Numbered from the stretch's first letter, positions 16,044-24,998 are shown. The stretch: 64,000 bases of DNA from Bog-473 sp963736525 (GCA_963736525.1 CAVTPF010000014.1:429783-493782), one strand, 5' to 3'. A program made the numbers and translations. The notes: a model not told the origin generated them from the letters alone.

Positions 16044-17147
16044 TCAGATGGCGGCGGTGAGGGCGCCGATGGGCATGCGGAGGTCCTCCAGCATCTGGAG
16101 GTCCTCGTGGGCGGAGCGGCCGAGCGTGGTCAGGTAGTTGCCCACGATCAGTGCGTTGATACCGGCCGTCATGCCGATGGCCTGCAGGTCGCGCAGGGTC
16201 ACCTCCCGGCCGCCGGCGTAGCGCAGGATCACCGAGGGCAGAGCGAGTCTGAACAGCGCGATCCAGCGGACGGCCTCCCAGGCGCCGAGGACGGGACGGT
16301 CGCCGAGCGGCGTGCCGGGCCGCGGATTGAGGAAGTTGATCGGCACCTCTGTGGGCGCGAGCTCTTGGAGTTGGGTCAGCAGCTCGACCCTTTGCGCGTC
16401 CGACTCGCCGACGTTGATCAGGGCGCCGCAGCACAGCTCCATGCCGTGGGACTTGACGAGGCGGCAGGTCTCGGCGCGCTCGTCCCACGTGTGGGTGGAG
16501 ACGATCGACGGGAAGTGCGACCGGGCGGTCTCGACGTTGTGGTTGTAGCGGTGCACGCCTCCCTCGGCCAGTCGGCGGGCCTGGTCCTCGGTGAGGATGC
16601 CCGCGCTGACGGCGACGTTCAGACCCGTCTCGTCGTGGATCAGGGGGACCAGGTCGAGGATGCGCTCGATGGTGCGCTCGTCCGGGCCCCGTACCGCGAG
16701 GACGATGCAGAACTCGGAGGCGCCGAGGGCCGCCGTCTCGCGGGCGGCCGCGAGGACCTCGGCCGGGTCGAGGAACGGCGTGGCCTTGACGGGGGTGTCG
16801 AAGCGGGACGACTGCGAGCAGAAGTGGCAGTCCTCGGGGCAACCGCCGGTCTTGGCGGAGAGGATCCCCTCGATCTCGACCTCCGGTCCGCACCACGCCA
16901 GGCGCACCTGATGGGCCAGCGAGGCGAGTGCCATCACCGCGCCGTCGGGCAGTGCGGCCAGCGCGGTCAGCTCGTCGCCGGTCAGGAGGCGGCGCTCGTC
17001 GAGCAGGGCGCGTTCGGCCGAGGCGATGACGGCCCGCCCCGTCGCGTCCAGGGCGATGTGCGGCGGGGACGGGGGCGGAGGTGGCGCGCTCGCCAGGGGC
17101 CCGGGGGTGCGAAGAGAGATGGGGCTCGTGGTGGTCACGTCGCCCAC
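16044..17147 (-). CDS. bioB: Biotin synthase
   Basis: A radical-SAM enzyme of about 367 residues that inserts sulfur into dethiobiotin. The cluster motif GGCPEDCHFCSQSSRF places the three SAM-cluster Cys at about 103, 107 and 110. Later signatures are VAVRGPDERTIERIL, HRYNHNVETARSHFP, CCGALINVGES and INFLNPRPGTPLGDRP, and near the C-terminus AIGMTAGINALIVGNYLTT. GTG 17147 is used; GTG 17138 is equally possible, and both give an unusual Pro-rich N-terminal extension. The small BsaP-like gene follows 31 bases downstream. The gene is divergent from the acyl-CoA dehydrogenase at 17203. Confidence 0.95.
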   Translation of the reverse strand: MGDVTTTSPISLRTPGPLASAPPPPPSPPHIALDATGRAVIASAERALLDERRLLTGDELTALAALPDGAVMALASLAHQVRLAWCGPEVEIEGILSAKTGGCPEDCHFCSQSSRFDTPVKATPFLDPAEVLAAARETAALGASEFCIVLAVRGPDERTIERILDLVPLIHDETGLNVAVSAGILTEDQARRLAEGGVHRYNHNVETARSHFPSIVSTHTWDERAETCRLVKSHGMELCCGALINVGESDAQRVELLTQLQELAPTEVPINFLNPRPGTPLGDRPVLGAWEAVRWIALFRLALPSVILRYAGGREVTLRDLQAIGMTAGINALIVGNYLTTLGRSAHEDLQMLEDLRMPIGALTAAI

Positions 17148-17202
17148 GGTAGTGGCAGGGTGGGGACCCCCGGTAGCTGACCGGTGGCAGGGAGGAGCGG
17201 CC

Positions 17203-18504
17203 ATGGCCTGGGATTTCTCGACCGAGCCCGAGTTCGAAGAGAAGTTGGAATGGATGCGTGGCTTCGTGCGCGACGAGGTGTTCCCGCTCGAGACGTTGGA
17301 TCTCACCTATGACCAGGTGCGAGTCGTCATCCGGCCGCTGCAGGAGCAGGTCAAGGCGCAGGGGCTCTGGGCGGCGCACCTGCCACCGGCACTGGGCGGG
17401 ATGGGGTTCGGCCAGGTGCGCCTGGGCCTCATGCACGAGATCCTGGGGCAGTCGCCGCTGGCGCCGGTGGTGTTCGGCAACAACGCGCCCGACTCGGGGA
17501 ATGCGGAGTTGCTGGCGGTCGGGATCGAGGCCACGGGCGACGAGGCGCAGCGGGAGCGCTGGCTCCAGCCGTTGTTGGACGGGGACCTGCGGTCCGCCTT
17601 TTCCATGACCGAGCCCCACACCGCCGGATCCGATCCCACGCTCCTGACGACGTCGGCGCTGCGCGACGGCGAGGAGTGGGTCATCAACGGGCACAAGTGG
17701 TTCACCAGCAACGGATCGGTGGCGGACTTCCTCATCGTCATGGCAGTGACCAACCCGGACGTCCATCCGTACCAAGGGTCCTCCATGATCGTCGTGCCCG
17801 TCGACACGCCCGGGGTCGACATCGTGCGCGACGTCGCGACGATGGAGGATCCGGACACGACCTTCGGGCGCTTCGGCAACCACGCCGAGATCGTCTACAC
17901 CGACGTCCGGGTGCCGGTGGGCAACCTGGTCGGGAAGGAGGGCTCCGGGTTTGCCTTGGCCCAGCACCGCCTGGGCCCGGGCCGGATCCACCACTGCATG
18001 CGCTGGCTCGGCCAGTCCCGCCGGGCCTTCGACATGCTCTGCGAGCGGGCGGTGTCGCGCTACGCCCACGGATCGACCCTGGCCGAGAAGCAGACCATCC
18101 AGAACTGGGTGGCCGATTCGATGGCCGAGATGCAGGCCGCCCGGCTCATGACGTTGCAGGCCGCCTGGAAGATGGATCAGGAGGGGGCCTCGGCGGCCAG
18201 AGTCGAAATCGCCATGATCAAGTACTTCGGGGCGAAGGTGCTCTACGACGTCATCGACCGCGCCATCCAGGTGCACGGCTCCCTCGGCTTCTCGTGCGAC
18301 CTGCCGCTGGAGTCGATGTACCGGGCGGCCCGGGCGGCCCGCATCTACGACGGGCCCGACGAGGTACACCGTCAGACGGTGGCCCGGCAGGTGTTGAAGG
18401 GCTATGTCGCCCACGAGGTGCCGACCGAGCACATCCCGACCCGGCGGGCCGAGGCGCAGCGGCGCTTCGCCGACCTCCTCGAGACGCTCACGGTCGACGC
18501 GTGA
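17203..18504 (+). CDS. Acyl-CoA dehydrogenase (FadE family)
   Basis: A 433-residue FAD-dependent dehydrogenase. ATG 17203 is supported by a GGGAGGAG ribosome binding site nine bases upstream. Features are ALGGMGFGQVRLGLMHEILG near 65, FSMTEPHTAGSDPTLLTT near 130, VINGHKWFTSNG, and the C-terminal IDRAIQVHGSLGFSCDLPLE and ARIYDGPDEVHRQTVARQVL. The last segment resembles ACAD10/11-like and short-chain branched members. It is divergent from bioB and is followed 13 bases later by the unknown propeller gene at 18518, which may be in the same operon. Only about 40% of the sequence resembles the paralogue at 9500, judged by eye, so the substrate is probably different. Confidence 0.92.
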   Translation: MAWDFSTEPEFEEKLEWMRGFVRDEVFPLETLDLTYDQVRVVIRPLQEQVKAQGLWAAHLPPALGGMGFGQVRLGLMHEILGQSPLAPVVFGNNAPDSGNAELLAVGIEATGDEAQRERWLQPLLDGDLRSAFSMTEPHTAGSDPTLLTTSALRDGEEWVINGHKWFTSNGSVADFLIVMAVTNPDVHPYQGSSMIVVPVDTPGVDIVRDVATMEDPDTTFGRFGNHAEIVYTDVRVPVGNLVGKEGSGFALAQHRLGPGRIHHCMRWLGQSRRAFDMLCERAVSRYAHGSTLAEKQTIQNWVADSMAEMQAARLMTLQAAWKMDQEGASAARVEIAMIKYFGAKVLYDVIDRAIQVHGSLGFSCDLPLESMYRAARAARIYDGPDEVHRQTVARQVLKGYVAHEVPTEHIPTRRAEAQRRFADLLETLTVDA

Positions 18505-18517
18505 CCGGCCGCGACGA

Positions 18518-19729
18518 GTGACCTGGCGCTACGAGGACGGCGGCCCGGCGCGCCTGCAGTCGGTGCCGGGTGGCCGGCTGGACATCACGCCGGGCAGCCG
18601 GTTGGAGGCGACGACCAGGATCGCCCCGGCGGCGACGATGGTCGTCGGCGACGAGCAACGGGTCCTCTTGTTGCGCCACACGGCCGGCGACCGGGCGGTC
18701 AGCATCGTGGAATCGATCGACCCCGAAACCGTGGACGTCGTGGCGAGCTCACCCGAGCTGGCCGGCGGCCCGGTGTGGCCGGGCGGCATCGGTCTGCACC
18801 CCTCGGGGGCCGTCCATGTGGTCTTCGGCAACCACGCCCACCGGCTCCATGCGGACCTGACGGTGGCGGCGACGCGGCGCCTGCCCCGGGACCGGCCGTA
18901 CAACAGCTTCGTGACCGTGCCCGACGGCACACTCGTCACCAAGGACTTCGGCGGTTCGCGCCCGGGTCTCGGCGTGCCCCCCGAGGCCCGTGAAGGGTGC
19001 GAGCTGATCGCCCTCGACCCCGATTCCCTGGAGGTGCTGGCGCGGCTGATCCTGCCCGAGGCCTCCATCGCCCGCCTGTCGGCCGTGGAGAACGACGTGT
19101 ACGTGGTGGGGGACACCAGCCTGTTCCGGGTGCGCTGGGACGGGACGGCGCTTCGACGCGACCGGCTCATGGAGGCGCCCTACCGGGTCCTCGACGGCCA
19201 GACCTATGGATGGGACTGCGTGCTGGCTCTCGGTGCCGCCTGGTTCCTCGACGACGGCGAGGGCAGCGAGCGTTTCGCCGGCACCATGCGCGGACTCGGG
19301 GTGTCCATCGCGCCCCTGCACCTGGTCCGGGTCGCGCTCGACTCGGGCATGGTCCGCCTCGCCGACGTGTGCGGGCTGATGGGCGGACTGGTCGCCAATC
19401 CACCGCTCGTCGACGAGGGGCGCCGGCTCGTCGTCGCCTACGACAGCGGCAACGGGGTGGTGGTGTGCTTCGACGCCGACACGCTCGAGGTCCGCTGGCG
19501 ACACGAGCAGAACCACGCCAGCCACCTGCTGCTCTACGCCGAATCCGGCGAACTGGTGACGGGGGACGGCAACGACGTGGTGGTGCTCGACATCGAGTCG
19601 GGGGCCGAGCTGGCCCGGGTGGATCCGGGCCACGGCATCCAGAGCGTCTTGTTCCCCTGCCCAGGGCGGGGGCGTGACTTCTACGTGTGCACCTTCATGG
19701 GCGTCAGCCGGATCGAGGTCGTCGACTGA
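18518..19729 (+). CDS. Predicted beta-propeller protein of unknown function
   Basis: A 403-residue protein without a signal peptide. Repeated short strands of the type GDEQRVLLLRHTAGDR, LHPSGAVHVVFGNHAHRLHA, ENDVYVVGDTSLFRVRWDG and CFDADTLEVRWRHEQ suggest a PQQ- or SMP-30-like propeller. GTG 18518 is chosen because the frame upstream overlaps the acyl-CoA dehydrogenase gene and is arginine-rich. No catalytic motif was recognised. The closeness to the acyl-CoA dehydrogenase stop (13 bases) suggests co-transcription and a role in the same lipid pathway; that is inference. It could be a cytosolic lactonase-like or quinoprotein-like enzyme. Confidence 0.78.
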   Translation: MTWRYEDGGPARLQSVPGGRLDITPGSRLEATTRIAPAATMVVGDEQRVLLLRHTAGDRAVSIVESIDPETVDVVASSPELAGGPVWPGGIGLHPSGAVHVVFGNHAHRLHADLTVAATRRLPRDRPYNSFVTVPDGTLVTKDFGGSRPGLGVPPEAREGCELIALDPDSLEVLARLILPEASIARLSAVENDVYVVGDTSLFRVRWDGTALRRDRLMEAPYRVLDGQTYGWDCVLALGAAWFLDDGEGSERFAGTMRGLGVSIAPLHLVRVALDSGMVRLADVCGLMGGLVANPPLVDEGRRLVVAYDSGNGVVVCFDADTLEVRWRHEQNHASHLLLYAESGELVTGDGNDVVVLDIESGAELARVDPGHGIQSVLFPCPGRGRDFYVCTFMGVSRIEVVD

Positions 19730-19763
19730 GGACGAGCGTCGGGGGCGGCCCCGGATATCGGTG

Positions 19764-20144
19764 CTACGCCGGCGAGTTCGGCGAGTGGCACACGGCCTCG
19801 ATGTTGTTGCCGTCCGGATCGCGCACGAACGCCCCGTAGTAGCTCGGGTGGTACTCGGGCCACAGCCGGGGCTCGTGGAGCACCGCGGCACCCGTGCCCT
19901 GCGCCGCCTCGAAGAAGGCACGCACGGCGGGCCGGTCCGGCGCCTCGAAGGCGATGTGCGTCTCGCGGAAGCCCTCTCCGGTCTGCTGTGGCCCGATCCA
20001 GAACGTCGGCAACGGCGGGACCCCGTAGCCGATGGCGCCGCCGAACTCCATCAGCCGCTCGGCACCCAGCGGCGCGAGGACGGCGTCGTAGAACGCGGCG
20101 CTCGTGTCGACGTCGGCGCACTGGATGGAGACGTGGGAGAGCAT
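19764..20144 (-). CDS. VOC superfamily protein (glyoxalase/dioxygenase fold)
   Basis: A 126-residue protein of the vicinal oxygen chelate fold. It opens with MLSHVSIQCADVDTSAAFYD, where the first His is a metal-ligand position, has HIAFEAPDRPAVRAFFEAA in the middle, and ends with GAFVRDPDGNNIEAVCH, the family's last strand with the Glu ligand. Such enzymes include glyoxalases, dioxygenases and resistance proteins. It follows the TetR regulator on the same strand after 12 bases and is probably co-transcribed with it. The substrate is unknown. Confidence 0.87.
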   Translation of the reverse strand: MLSHVSIQCADVDTSAAFYDAVLAPLGAERLMEFGGAIGYGVPPLPTFWIGPQQTGEGFRETHIAFEAPDRPAVRAFFEAAQGTGAAVLHEPRLWPEYHPSYYGAFVRDPDGNNIEAVCHSPNSPA

Positions 20145-20156
20145 GCCCCGAGTCTG

Positions 20157-20753
20157 TCAGGGGCGAAGGCCCCGCAGGAGAGATCGGCACAGCCGGTCGA
20201 AGCCGGCCTCCTGGTCCTCGACGAAGCCGATCCCGAGGAGCTCGAGCGAGACCCATCCGTGAATGGAGGCCCAGATCATCTGGGCGGTATCGGTCGGCGG
20301 TCCGTCGGCGATCACCCCGGCGGCCATGGCCCGCTCGACGGCGGCGGCCAGGGCGTCGAAGGCCCTGGTGCAGAAGACCAGCGTGTCGTCCCTCGGCTCG
20401 AACCCGGGGACGGCCCGCAGGAACATGACCTGGTACATCATCGGATGGGCCAGGGCGAGCGCCCGGTAGCGGCGGCCGGCCTCCAGCAGCGCCTCCAGGG
20501 GATCACGGATCTCCCCGATGGTGGCCATGGCCTCGCCCAGCCGCTCGAAGCCCTGGATGAAGAGGGCCTCGATGATTCCGAACTTGGACTCGAAGTGGTT
20601 GTACACGCCCATTGGGGCGACGCCGGCGGCGGCGGCGATCCGGCGGACCGAGAGGCCGTCGGGGCCCTCGGTCTCGAGGATCTCGGCAGCGGACGAGAGG
20701 AGCGCAGCCTCCATCCCGGCGCTGGGAGTCCTGGTCCGGCGGATTTCTGTCAT
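20157..20753 (-). CDS. TetR family transcriptional regulator
   Basis: A 198-residue regulator. Residues 15-65 form the TetR helix-turn-helix (AAEILETEGPDGLSVRRIAA, then GVAPMGVYNHFESKFGIIEA). The C-terminal half has hydrophobic ligand-pocket helices with a WASIHGWVSLELLG segment, typical of the WHG-type C-terminal domain. It is divergent from the truncated MFS gene, and a 34-base near-perfect palindrome occupies the space between them at 20770-20803, beginning 17 bases from its start. It therefore probably represses itself and the exporter. The VOC gene follows downstream. The inducer is unknown; drug-like or lipid ligands are common for this arrangement. Confidence 0.92.
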   Translation of the reverse strand: MTEIRRTRTPSAGMEAALLSSAAEILETEGPDGLSVRRIAAAAGVAPMGVYNHFESKFGIIEALFIQGFERLGEAMATIGEIRDPLEALLEAGRRYRALALAHPMMYQVMFLRAVPGFEPRDDTLVFCTRAFDALAAAVERAMAAGVIADGPPTDTAQMIWASIHGWVSLELLGIGFVEDQEAGFDRLCRSLLRGLRP

Positions 20754-20769
20754 GCCTCTAGCGTACTGA

Positions 20770-20803
20770 AGAACGCCGTGCTATAACAATAGTACAGCGT
20801 TCT
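20770..20803. promoter_or_regulatory. 34-base palindromic TetR-type operator
   Basis: The two arms AGAACGC...GCGTTCT (20770-20776 and 20797-20803) and an inner pair CTAT...ATAG make a near-perfect inverted repeat across 34 bases. Only a few central and isolated positions break the symmetry. It lies between the divergent TetR gene (start 20753) and the MFS remnant. Size and position fit a site bound by two regulator dimers or one large dimer. The local A+T content is higher than in the surroundings, as expected for overlapping promoters. Confidence 0.7.
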
Positions 20804-20807
20804 ACTC

Positions 20808-21743
20808 ACCATCTCGGAAGCCGGTCCGAAAGGCGCGGGCGACGGCGACATCGGGCATGGGTGCTCCGTCGCTGTGCTGCTCGTCGTCTTCGCACTGCTC
20901 GAGTTGCGCACGGAAGGCCCGCTGCTCGACGTGCGCGTCTTCACCATCCCGCGCTTCAGCGGCGGCGCCATCTCCATATCGGTGGCCTTCTTCTGCCTGT
21001 TCGGGTTCATCTTCCTGATCACCCAGTACTTCCAGTTCGTCAAGGGTTACTCGACGCTGTCGGCGGGCGTGCACACCTTGCCCTTCGCCATCGTGGCGGC
21101 GATCGCCACCCCCATCGCCGCCGTGGTGGCGCTCAAGGTCGGGACCCGGCTCGTCGTGACCACCGGGCTGCTCCTCATGGGGGCCGGTCTGGTCGTCGCC
21201 GCCTTCAACTCGTCGGAGGACACCGCCTACTTCGGCCCGATCATCCTCGCCATGGTGCTGTTGGCCCTCGGGCTGTCGTCCATCACCGCGCCCACCGCTG
21301 AAGCGGTCATGGGCTCGGTGGCAGACGATCAGCGTGGCGCCGCCGCCGGCGTGAACAACACCACCAGGGAGCTGGGCGGCACGCTGGGCGTGGCGGTGTT
21401 CGGGTCGATATTCGCCTCGTCCTACGCGCCCAGGATCATCAACGCCTTCCGCCCCCTTCCCATCCCGGCCGGACCGAAGGCCGAGGCGAACCAGTCGGTG
21501 GCGGCCACGCTGGCGGTGGTGGCCCACGCCCCCCACGCCGTGCGCCCCGCGCTGGACTCGGTCGCGTTCTCGGCGTTCCACAGCGGCTTGGAGGTCGCCT
21601 GCGTCGCGGGCGCCGGGGTGGCCGTGCTCGGTGCCCTCGCCGCCTTCAGGCTCCTGCCCGGGCGCGCCGCCCCCGCCCCCGCCGCCACCGAGGAGCAATC
21701 CACGGCTGCGGCCTGCGAGGAGCTGGCGCTGGCGGGGGCCTGA
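20808..21743 (+). pseudogene. MFS exporter (DHA2/EmrB type) lacking its N-terminal half
   Basis: The frame holds only the C-terminal part of a 14-span drug-exporter-type permease. Readable homology begins at ISEAGPKGAGDGD (20811), the linker before the middle spans, and continues through ELRTEGPLLDVRVF to about eight hydrophobic spans. The usual first 190-210 residues, including motifs A and C of the first half, are absent. No start codon precedes the linker in frame, since TAG at 20790 closes the frame; the first usable start is GTG 20874, giving 289 residues. The homology starts within ten bases of the palindromic operator, so a deletion appears to have fused the operator region to the middle of the gene. 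It is probably non-functional. Confidence 0.72.
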
Positions 21744-21753
21744 GCTCGGAGCG

Positions 21754-22971
21754 CTACGCGAAGACCAGCGCAGCCCGCCGCACGCCCGCGATGACCGGGC
21801 TCGCGGTGCGCTCGACCGGCCCGGCCGGAGCGAGCGACTCGAAGCGATCCAACAGCTCGGAGAGCACCGCCCGGGCCTCCAAGCGGGCGAGGGCGGCGCC
21901 GAGACAGAAGTGCGGACCGAAGCCGAAGCTGACGTGTGGATTCGGGGTGCGGTCGATCCGGAACTCCCCGGCATCGGGCCCGAACACCGCCTCGTCCCGG
22001 TTGGCCGATGCGTACACGAGCAGCACCGGGTCCCCGGCGCCGATCGCCTGTCCCCGGATGGTGGTGGGGGCGGTGGCGGTGCGCATGAACGAGATCACGG
22101 GGGTCGTCCACCGCAGCATCTCCTCGACGGCGGTTGGCACCAGCGAGCGGTCGTCCCGCAGCTCCGACCACTGGTCCGGGTGCTCGGAGAGGGCGACCAG
22201 GCCGGCCGAGATGAGATTGCGCGTCGTCTCGTTCCCGGCCACCAGCAGCTGGATCAGGAACATCGCCAGCTCGGCCTCGCTCAGCTGGTCGCCCCCGTCC
22301 CCGTCCGGACCCCCCACGTTGGCCAGCACCGAGACGAGGTCGTCGGCGGGGGAGGCACGCCGCTCCTCGGCCACCCCGACGAGATACGCCCACATCTCCG
22401 CCTGCAGCTCTGCCCGCTCCGACTCGGAGCGCTCGCTCTCTCCGGGGATCACGGCCTCGGACCAGTCGAAGAAGCGGGGCCACTGCGACCCGTCCACGCC
22501 CAACAGTTCGCAGATCACCTGCAGGGGAAACGGGATGGAGAGCGCCCGCACCACGTCGAGCGCCTCGCCCCTCTCGATGGGGTCGATGAGCGCCTTCGCC
22601 TTTGCCGTCACCCCCGTCTCCATCAGCCGCACCATCGACGGCTTGAAGCCGGGCTGGACCAGCCGCCGGTAGCGCGTGTGCCGCGGCGGGTCCGTGTGCA
22701 TCATGGTCGGCGGCGTGTCGTACGTCGTGCCGATCTCCTCGACGAGGATCCCACGCGAGCTGCAGAACCCCACCGGGTCTGCCCCGATGGCCGAGACCTC
22801 CGGATGCGTCGTGACCGCCCAGAAGCCGCCGCCCTCGCGCTCGACCCAGCACACGGGCGCGCGCCGACGCAACCGCGCGTACAACGCGAAGGGGTCACCG
22901 CCCGAGTACAGCGTCGGGTCGGTGAGGCGGCCCGCATCGGCGACCGCGCCGGCACCGGCGCCGGTGCTCAT
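21754..22971 (-). CDS. Cytochrome P450
   Basis: A 405-residue class I-type bacterial P450. The I-helix oxygen-binding motif is AGNETTRN, the K-helix ExxR appears as EEMLR, and the haem-thiolate loop is FGFGPHFCLG close to the C-terminus. TDPPRHTRYRRLVQPGFKP is the typical C-helix region. ATG 22971 is chosen (MSTGAGAG); the ATG at 22995 would add eight residues. No ferredoxin or reductase gene is next to it, so redox partners come from elsewhere. It lies at the end of a minus-strand run with a cupin dioxygenase-like gene 33 bases upstream. A lipid, steroid or terpenoid substrate is possible but not shown. Confidence 0.95.
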   Translation of the reverse strand: MSTGAGAGAVADAGRLTDPTLYSGGDPFALYARLRRRAPVCWVEREGGGFWAVTTHPEVSAIGADPVGFCSSRGILVEEIGTTYDTPPTMMHTDPPRHTRYRRLVQPGFKPSMVRLMETGVTAKAKALIDPIERGEALDVVRALSIPFPLQVICELLGVDGSQWPRFFDWSEAVIPGESERSESERAELQAEMWAYLVGVAEERRASPADDLVSVLANVGGPDGDGGDQLSEAELAMFLIQLLVAGNETTRNLISAGLVALSEHPDQWSELRDDRSLVPTAVEEMLRWTTPVISFMRTATAPTTIRGQAIGAGDPVLLVYASANRDEAVFGPDAGEFRIDRTPNPHVSFGFGPHFCLGAALARLEARAVLSELLDRFESLAPAGPVERTASPVIAGVRRAALVFA

Positions 22972-23004
22972 GGACGAGTCCCTTCCCCCCGGCATGCCCG
23001 ATAC

Positions 23005-23481
23005 TCAGACGATGATGCCGTTTGGCCGCGGATCGCCCTGGGCCTCGAGCAGGGCGTAGTAGGCCTCCAGGGTTCCGGACCCGTCGGAGACCGATTCGAC
23101 GGACCCGTCCGCGGCCAGGTTCAAGAGCGCCCCCTCAATGATGAAGCACACGTCGGTATGGCCGTCGTTGTCCTCGGGGACGTGGAGGGTGTGCACCGAG
23201 TTCGCCGGTTCGTAGAGGTAGGAGCCGGCGGTGACGTAGAACTCGTACTCGAGATAGTGCCACCGCCCCGCCGACGTGAAGGCGTCCACCGAGCCGGTGT
23301 GGCGGTGGGTCTGCAGCTGCACGCCCGGGTTGAACCGATTGAGGATCACCCAGGTGCCGTGCTGGGAGTCGAAGCGCACCACCTTGAGCAGCACGCCCAT
23401 CCCCGTGTCTGCCCACGGCGCATCCTCGGCGCCGACGAGGCGGACGATGTCCCTCGGATGGGCGGGTGTGGCGATCGACAT
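23005..23481 (-). CDS. Cupin protein similar to 2,4'-dihydroxyacetophenone dioxygenase
   Basis: A 158-residue single-cupin protein. The metal motif is HRHTGSVDAFTSAGRWHYLE near 59-78, and a second half-motif is SYLYEPANSVHTLHVPED. The pattern resembles the ChrR-like cupins annotated as 2,4'-dihydroxyacetophenone dioxygenases, which cleave a C-C bond with non-haem iron. The His/His/Glu set is complete. It is upstream of the P450 on the same strand, and the two may act on one aromatic or ketone substrate; that is inference. Confidence 0.82.
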   Translation of the reverse strand: MSIATPAHPRDIVRLVGAEDAPWADTGMGVLLKVVRFDSQHGTWVILNRFNPGVQLQTHRHTGSVDAFTSAGRWHYLEYEFYVTAGSYLYEPANSVHTLHVPEDNDGHTDVCFIIEGALLNLAADGSVESVSDGSGTLEAYYALLEAQGDPRPNGIIV

Positions 23482-23493
23482 GGTGTCGGCTCC

Positions 23494-23533
23494 TCTCGTG
23501 TGAGTCAGTCGGGTCTCGTGTGAGTCAGTCGGG
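23494..23533. repeat. Exact 20-base tandem duplication
   Basis: Two perfect copies of TCTCGTGTGAGTCAGTCGGG lie head to tail at 23494-23513 and 23514-23533, just upstream of the cupin gene on its 5' side. The duplication adds 20 bases to the leader between the amidase stop and the cupin start. It may be a slippage product. Confidence 0.9.
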
Positions 23534-23542
23534 TCGTCCGGA

Positions 23543-24958
23543 TCAATCCGGCAGGGAAGCGAGCGTGTCGACGTCCAGGGCGGCCTCCAGGGCGGCGGCC
23601 GTGCGCAGGACGACCAGGTCGCCGTGCTGGGGGCCGACCAGCTGGAGGCCGATGGGGAGGCCGCCGCTGCTGAGTGCGACCGGGACCGTCGCGGCCGGGG
23701 ATCGGGTCATGTTGAAAGGGTACGTGAACTGGACCCAGTTGGCTGTCGTCTCCCCGTTGACCGTGCTCGTGATCTCGCCGGCGAGCGGGGCAACGCCCGA
23801 GCATGTCGGCGTCACCAGGATGCGTGCGGTCCGGAAGAGCGCCACGAGGCGGAGGTTCATCAGGTGGAAGTTGTCGAAGACCTTGAGCAGTTGCTCGGCC
23901 GTCGTCGCCTCCGCCGCGTTCACCATATGGCGCAGCACCGGATGGACCTCGTCCCAGCGTGGATGGTCCATGAATGGTCGCAGAGTGCGCAAGGTGGCCG
24001 CCCCCGTCACGGTGAGGAAGTCACCGACGGGGTCGGCATCGAAGACGGAGTCCAGCACGACGACGTCGGCGCCCATGGACTCCATCACGCCGACGGCTCG
24101 CTCGCAGGCGGCGGCGACCTCGGCGTCGACGGTGGCGTAGCCGAGGGTCGGTGCGTAGGCGACGCGTACGGGGACGTGCGGGTTCTCGACGGCGGCCATC
24201 CACGAGGCCTCGGGCCGGGGCAGGGCGCGCAGGTCGGTGGGATCGGGGCCGACGGCGACATCGAGGGCGAGAGCGACGTCGGCGATGCGCCGGGCCATGG
24301 GGCCGTTGGTCGAGAGGTCGAGCCACCCCGGAGGGTTCGGGCCGCCAGCGGGTACCCGGCCGAGGCTCGGCTTCATGCCGGAGAGGCCGCAGCACGCCGA
24401 CGGGATCCGGATGGAGCCACCCCCGTCGGACCCGGTGGCGAGCGGGACCATGCCGGCCGCCAGCGCAGCCGACGCTCCTCCCGACGAGCCGCCCGGGCCT
24501 CTGGACGTGTCGAACGGGTTCAGCGAGGGGCCGAAGACGGCGTTGGTCGTGTTCCCCATCCAGCCGAACTCGGGGGTGTTGGTCTTGCCGACGATGACGC
24601 ACCCGGCCGCCCGCATGCGGGCCACGAAGGGATCGTCCACCGTGGCGGGTGGGTCGTCCGCATGCAGGGCCGACCCGTAGGTGGTGCGGAAGCCGACGGC
24701 GTTCTGCAGGTCCTTGACGCCGATGGGGATACCCGCCAGCGGGCCCGGATCCTCAGCGGCGACGATGCGCTCGTCGATGCCGGCGGCGGCATGGAGCGCC
24801 CGTTCGGCGTCGACGGCCACGAAGGCGTTGTAGATCGGATCGAGCCTCTCGATCCGATCGAGGGCGGCCTGGGCGAGCTCTCGTGCGCTGACTTCCCTGG
24901 CCCGCACCGAGCGGGCGAGCTCGGCGAGCGAGGTGGTGCGGAAGTCGATCTCTGCCAT
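23543..24958 (-). CDS. Amidase (amidase signature family)
   Basis: A 471-residue amidase. The Ser-cisSer-Lys triad can be placed: Lys in IPIGVKDLQNAVG near 80, the Gly/Ser signature GPGGSSGGASAALAAGMVPL near 155-175, and GSDGGGSIRIPSACCGLSG with the nucleophile near 180. The C-terminus (LPIGLQLVGPQHGDLVVLRT) is typical of GatA-like amidases. It lacks the genes for a glutamyl-tRNA amidotransferase complex nearby, so a free amidase or ester/amide hydrolase is more likely than GatA. It sits between the F420 oxidoreductase gene and the cupin gene on the same strand. Confidence 0.92.
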   Translation of the reverse strand: MAEIDFRTTSLAELARSVRAREVSARELAQAALDRIERLDPIYNAFVAVDAERALHAAAGIDERIVAAEDPGPLAGIPIGVKDLQNAVGFRTTYGSALHADDPPATVDDPFVARMRAAGCVIVGKTNTPEFGWMGNTTNAVFGPSLNPFDTSRGPGGSSGGASAALAAGMVPLATGSDGGGSIRIPSACCGLSGMKPSLGRVPAGGPNPPGWLDLSTNGPMARRIADVALALDVAVGPDPTDLRALPRPEASWMAAVENPHVPVRVAYAPTLGYATVDAEVAAACERAVGVMESMGADVVVLDSVFDADPVGDFLTVTGAATLRTLRPFMDHPRWDEVHPVLRHMVNAAEATTAEQLLKVFDNFHLMNLRLVALFRTARILVTPTCSGVAPLAGEITSTVNGETTANWVQFTYPFNMTRSPAATVPVALSSGGLPIGLQLVGPQHGDLVVLRTAAALEAALDVDTLASLPD

Positions 24959-24998
24959 GGGCCTGCCCGCTCCGCCGCCCCGCCGCCCCGCCGCTCCG

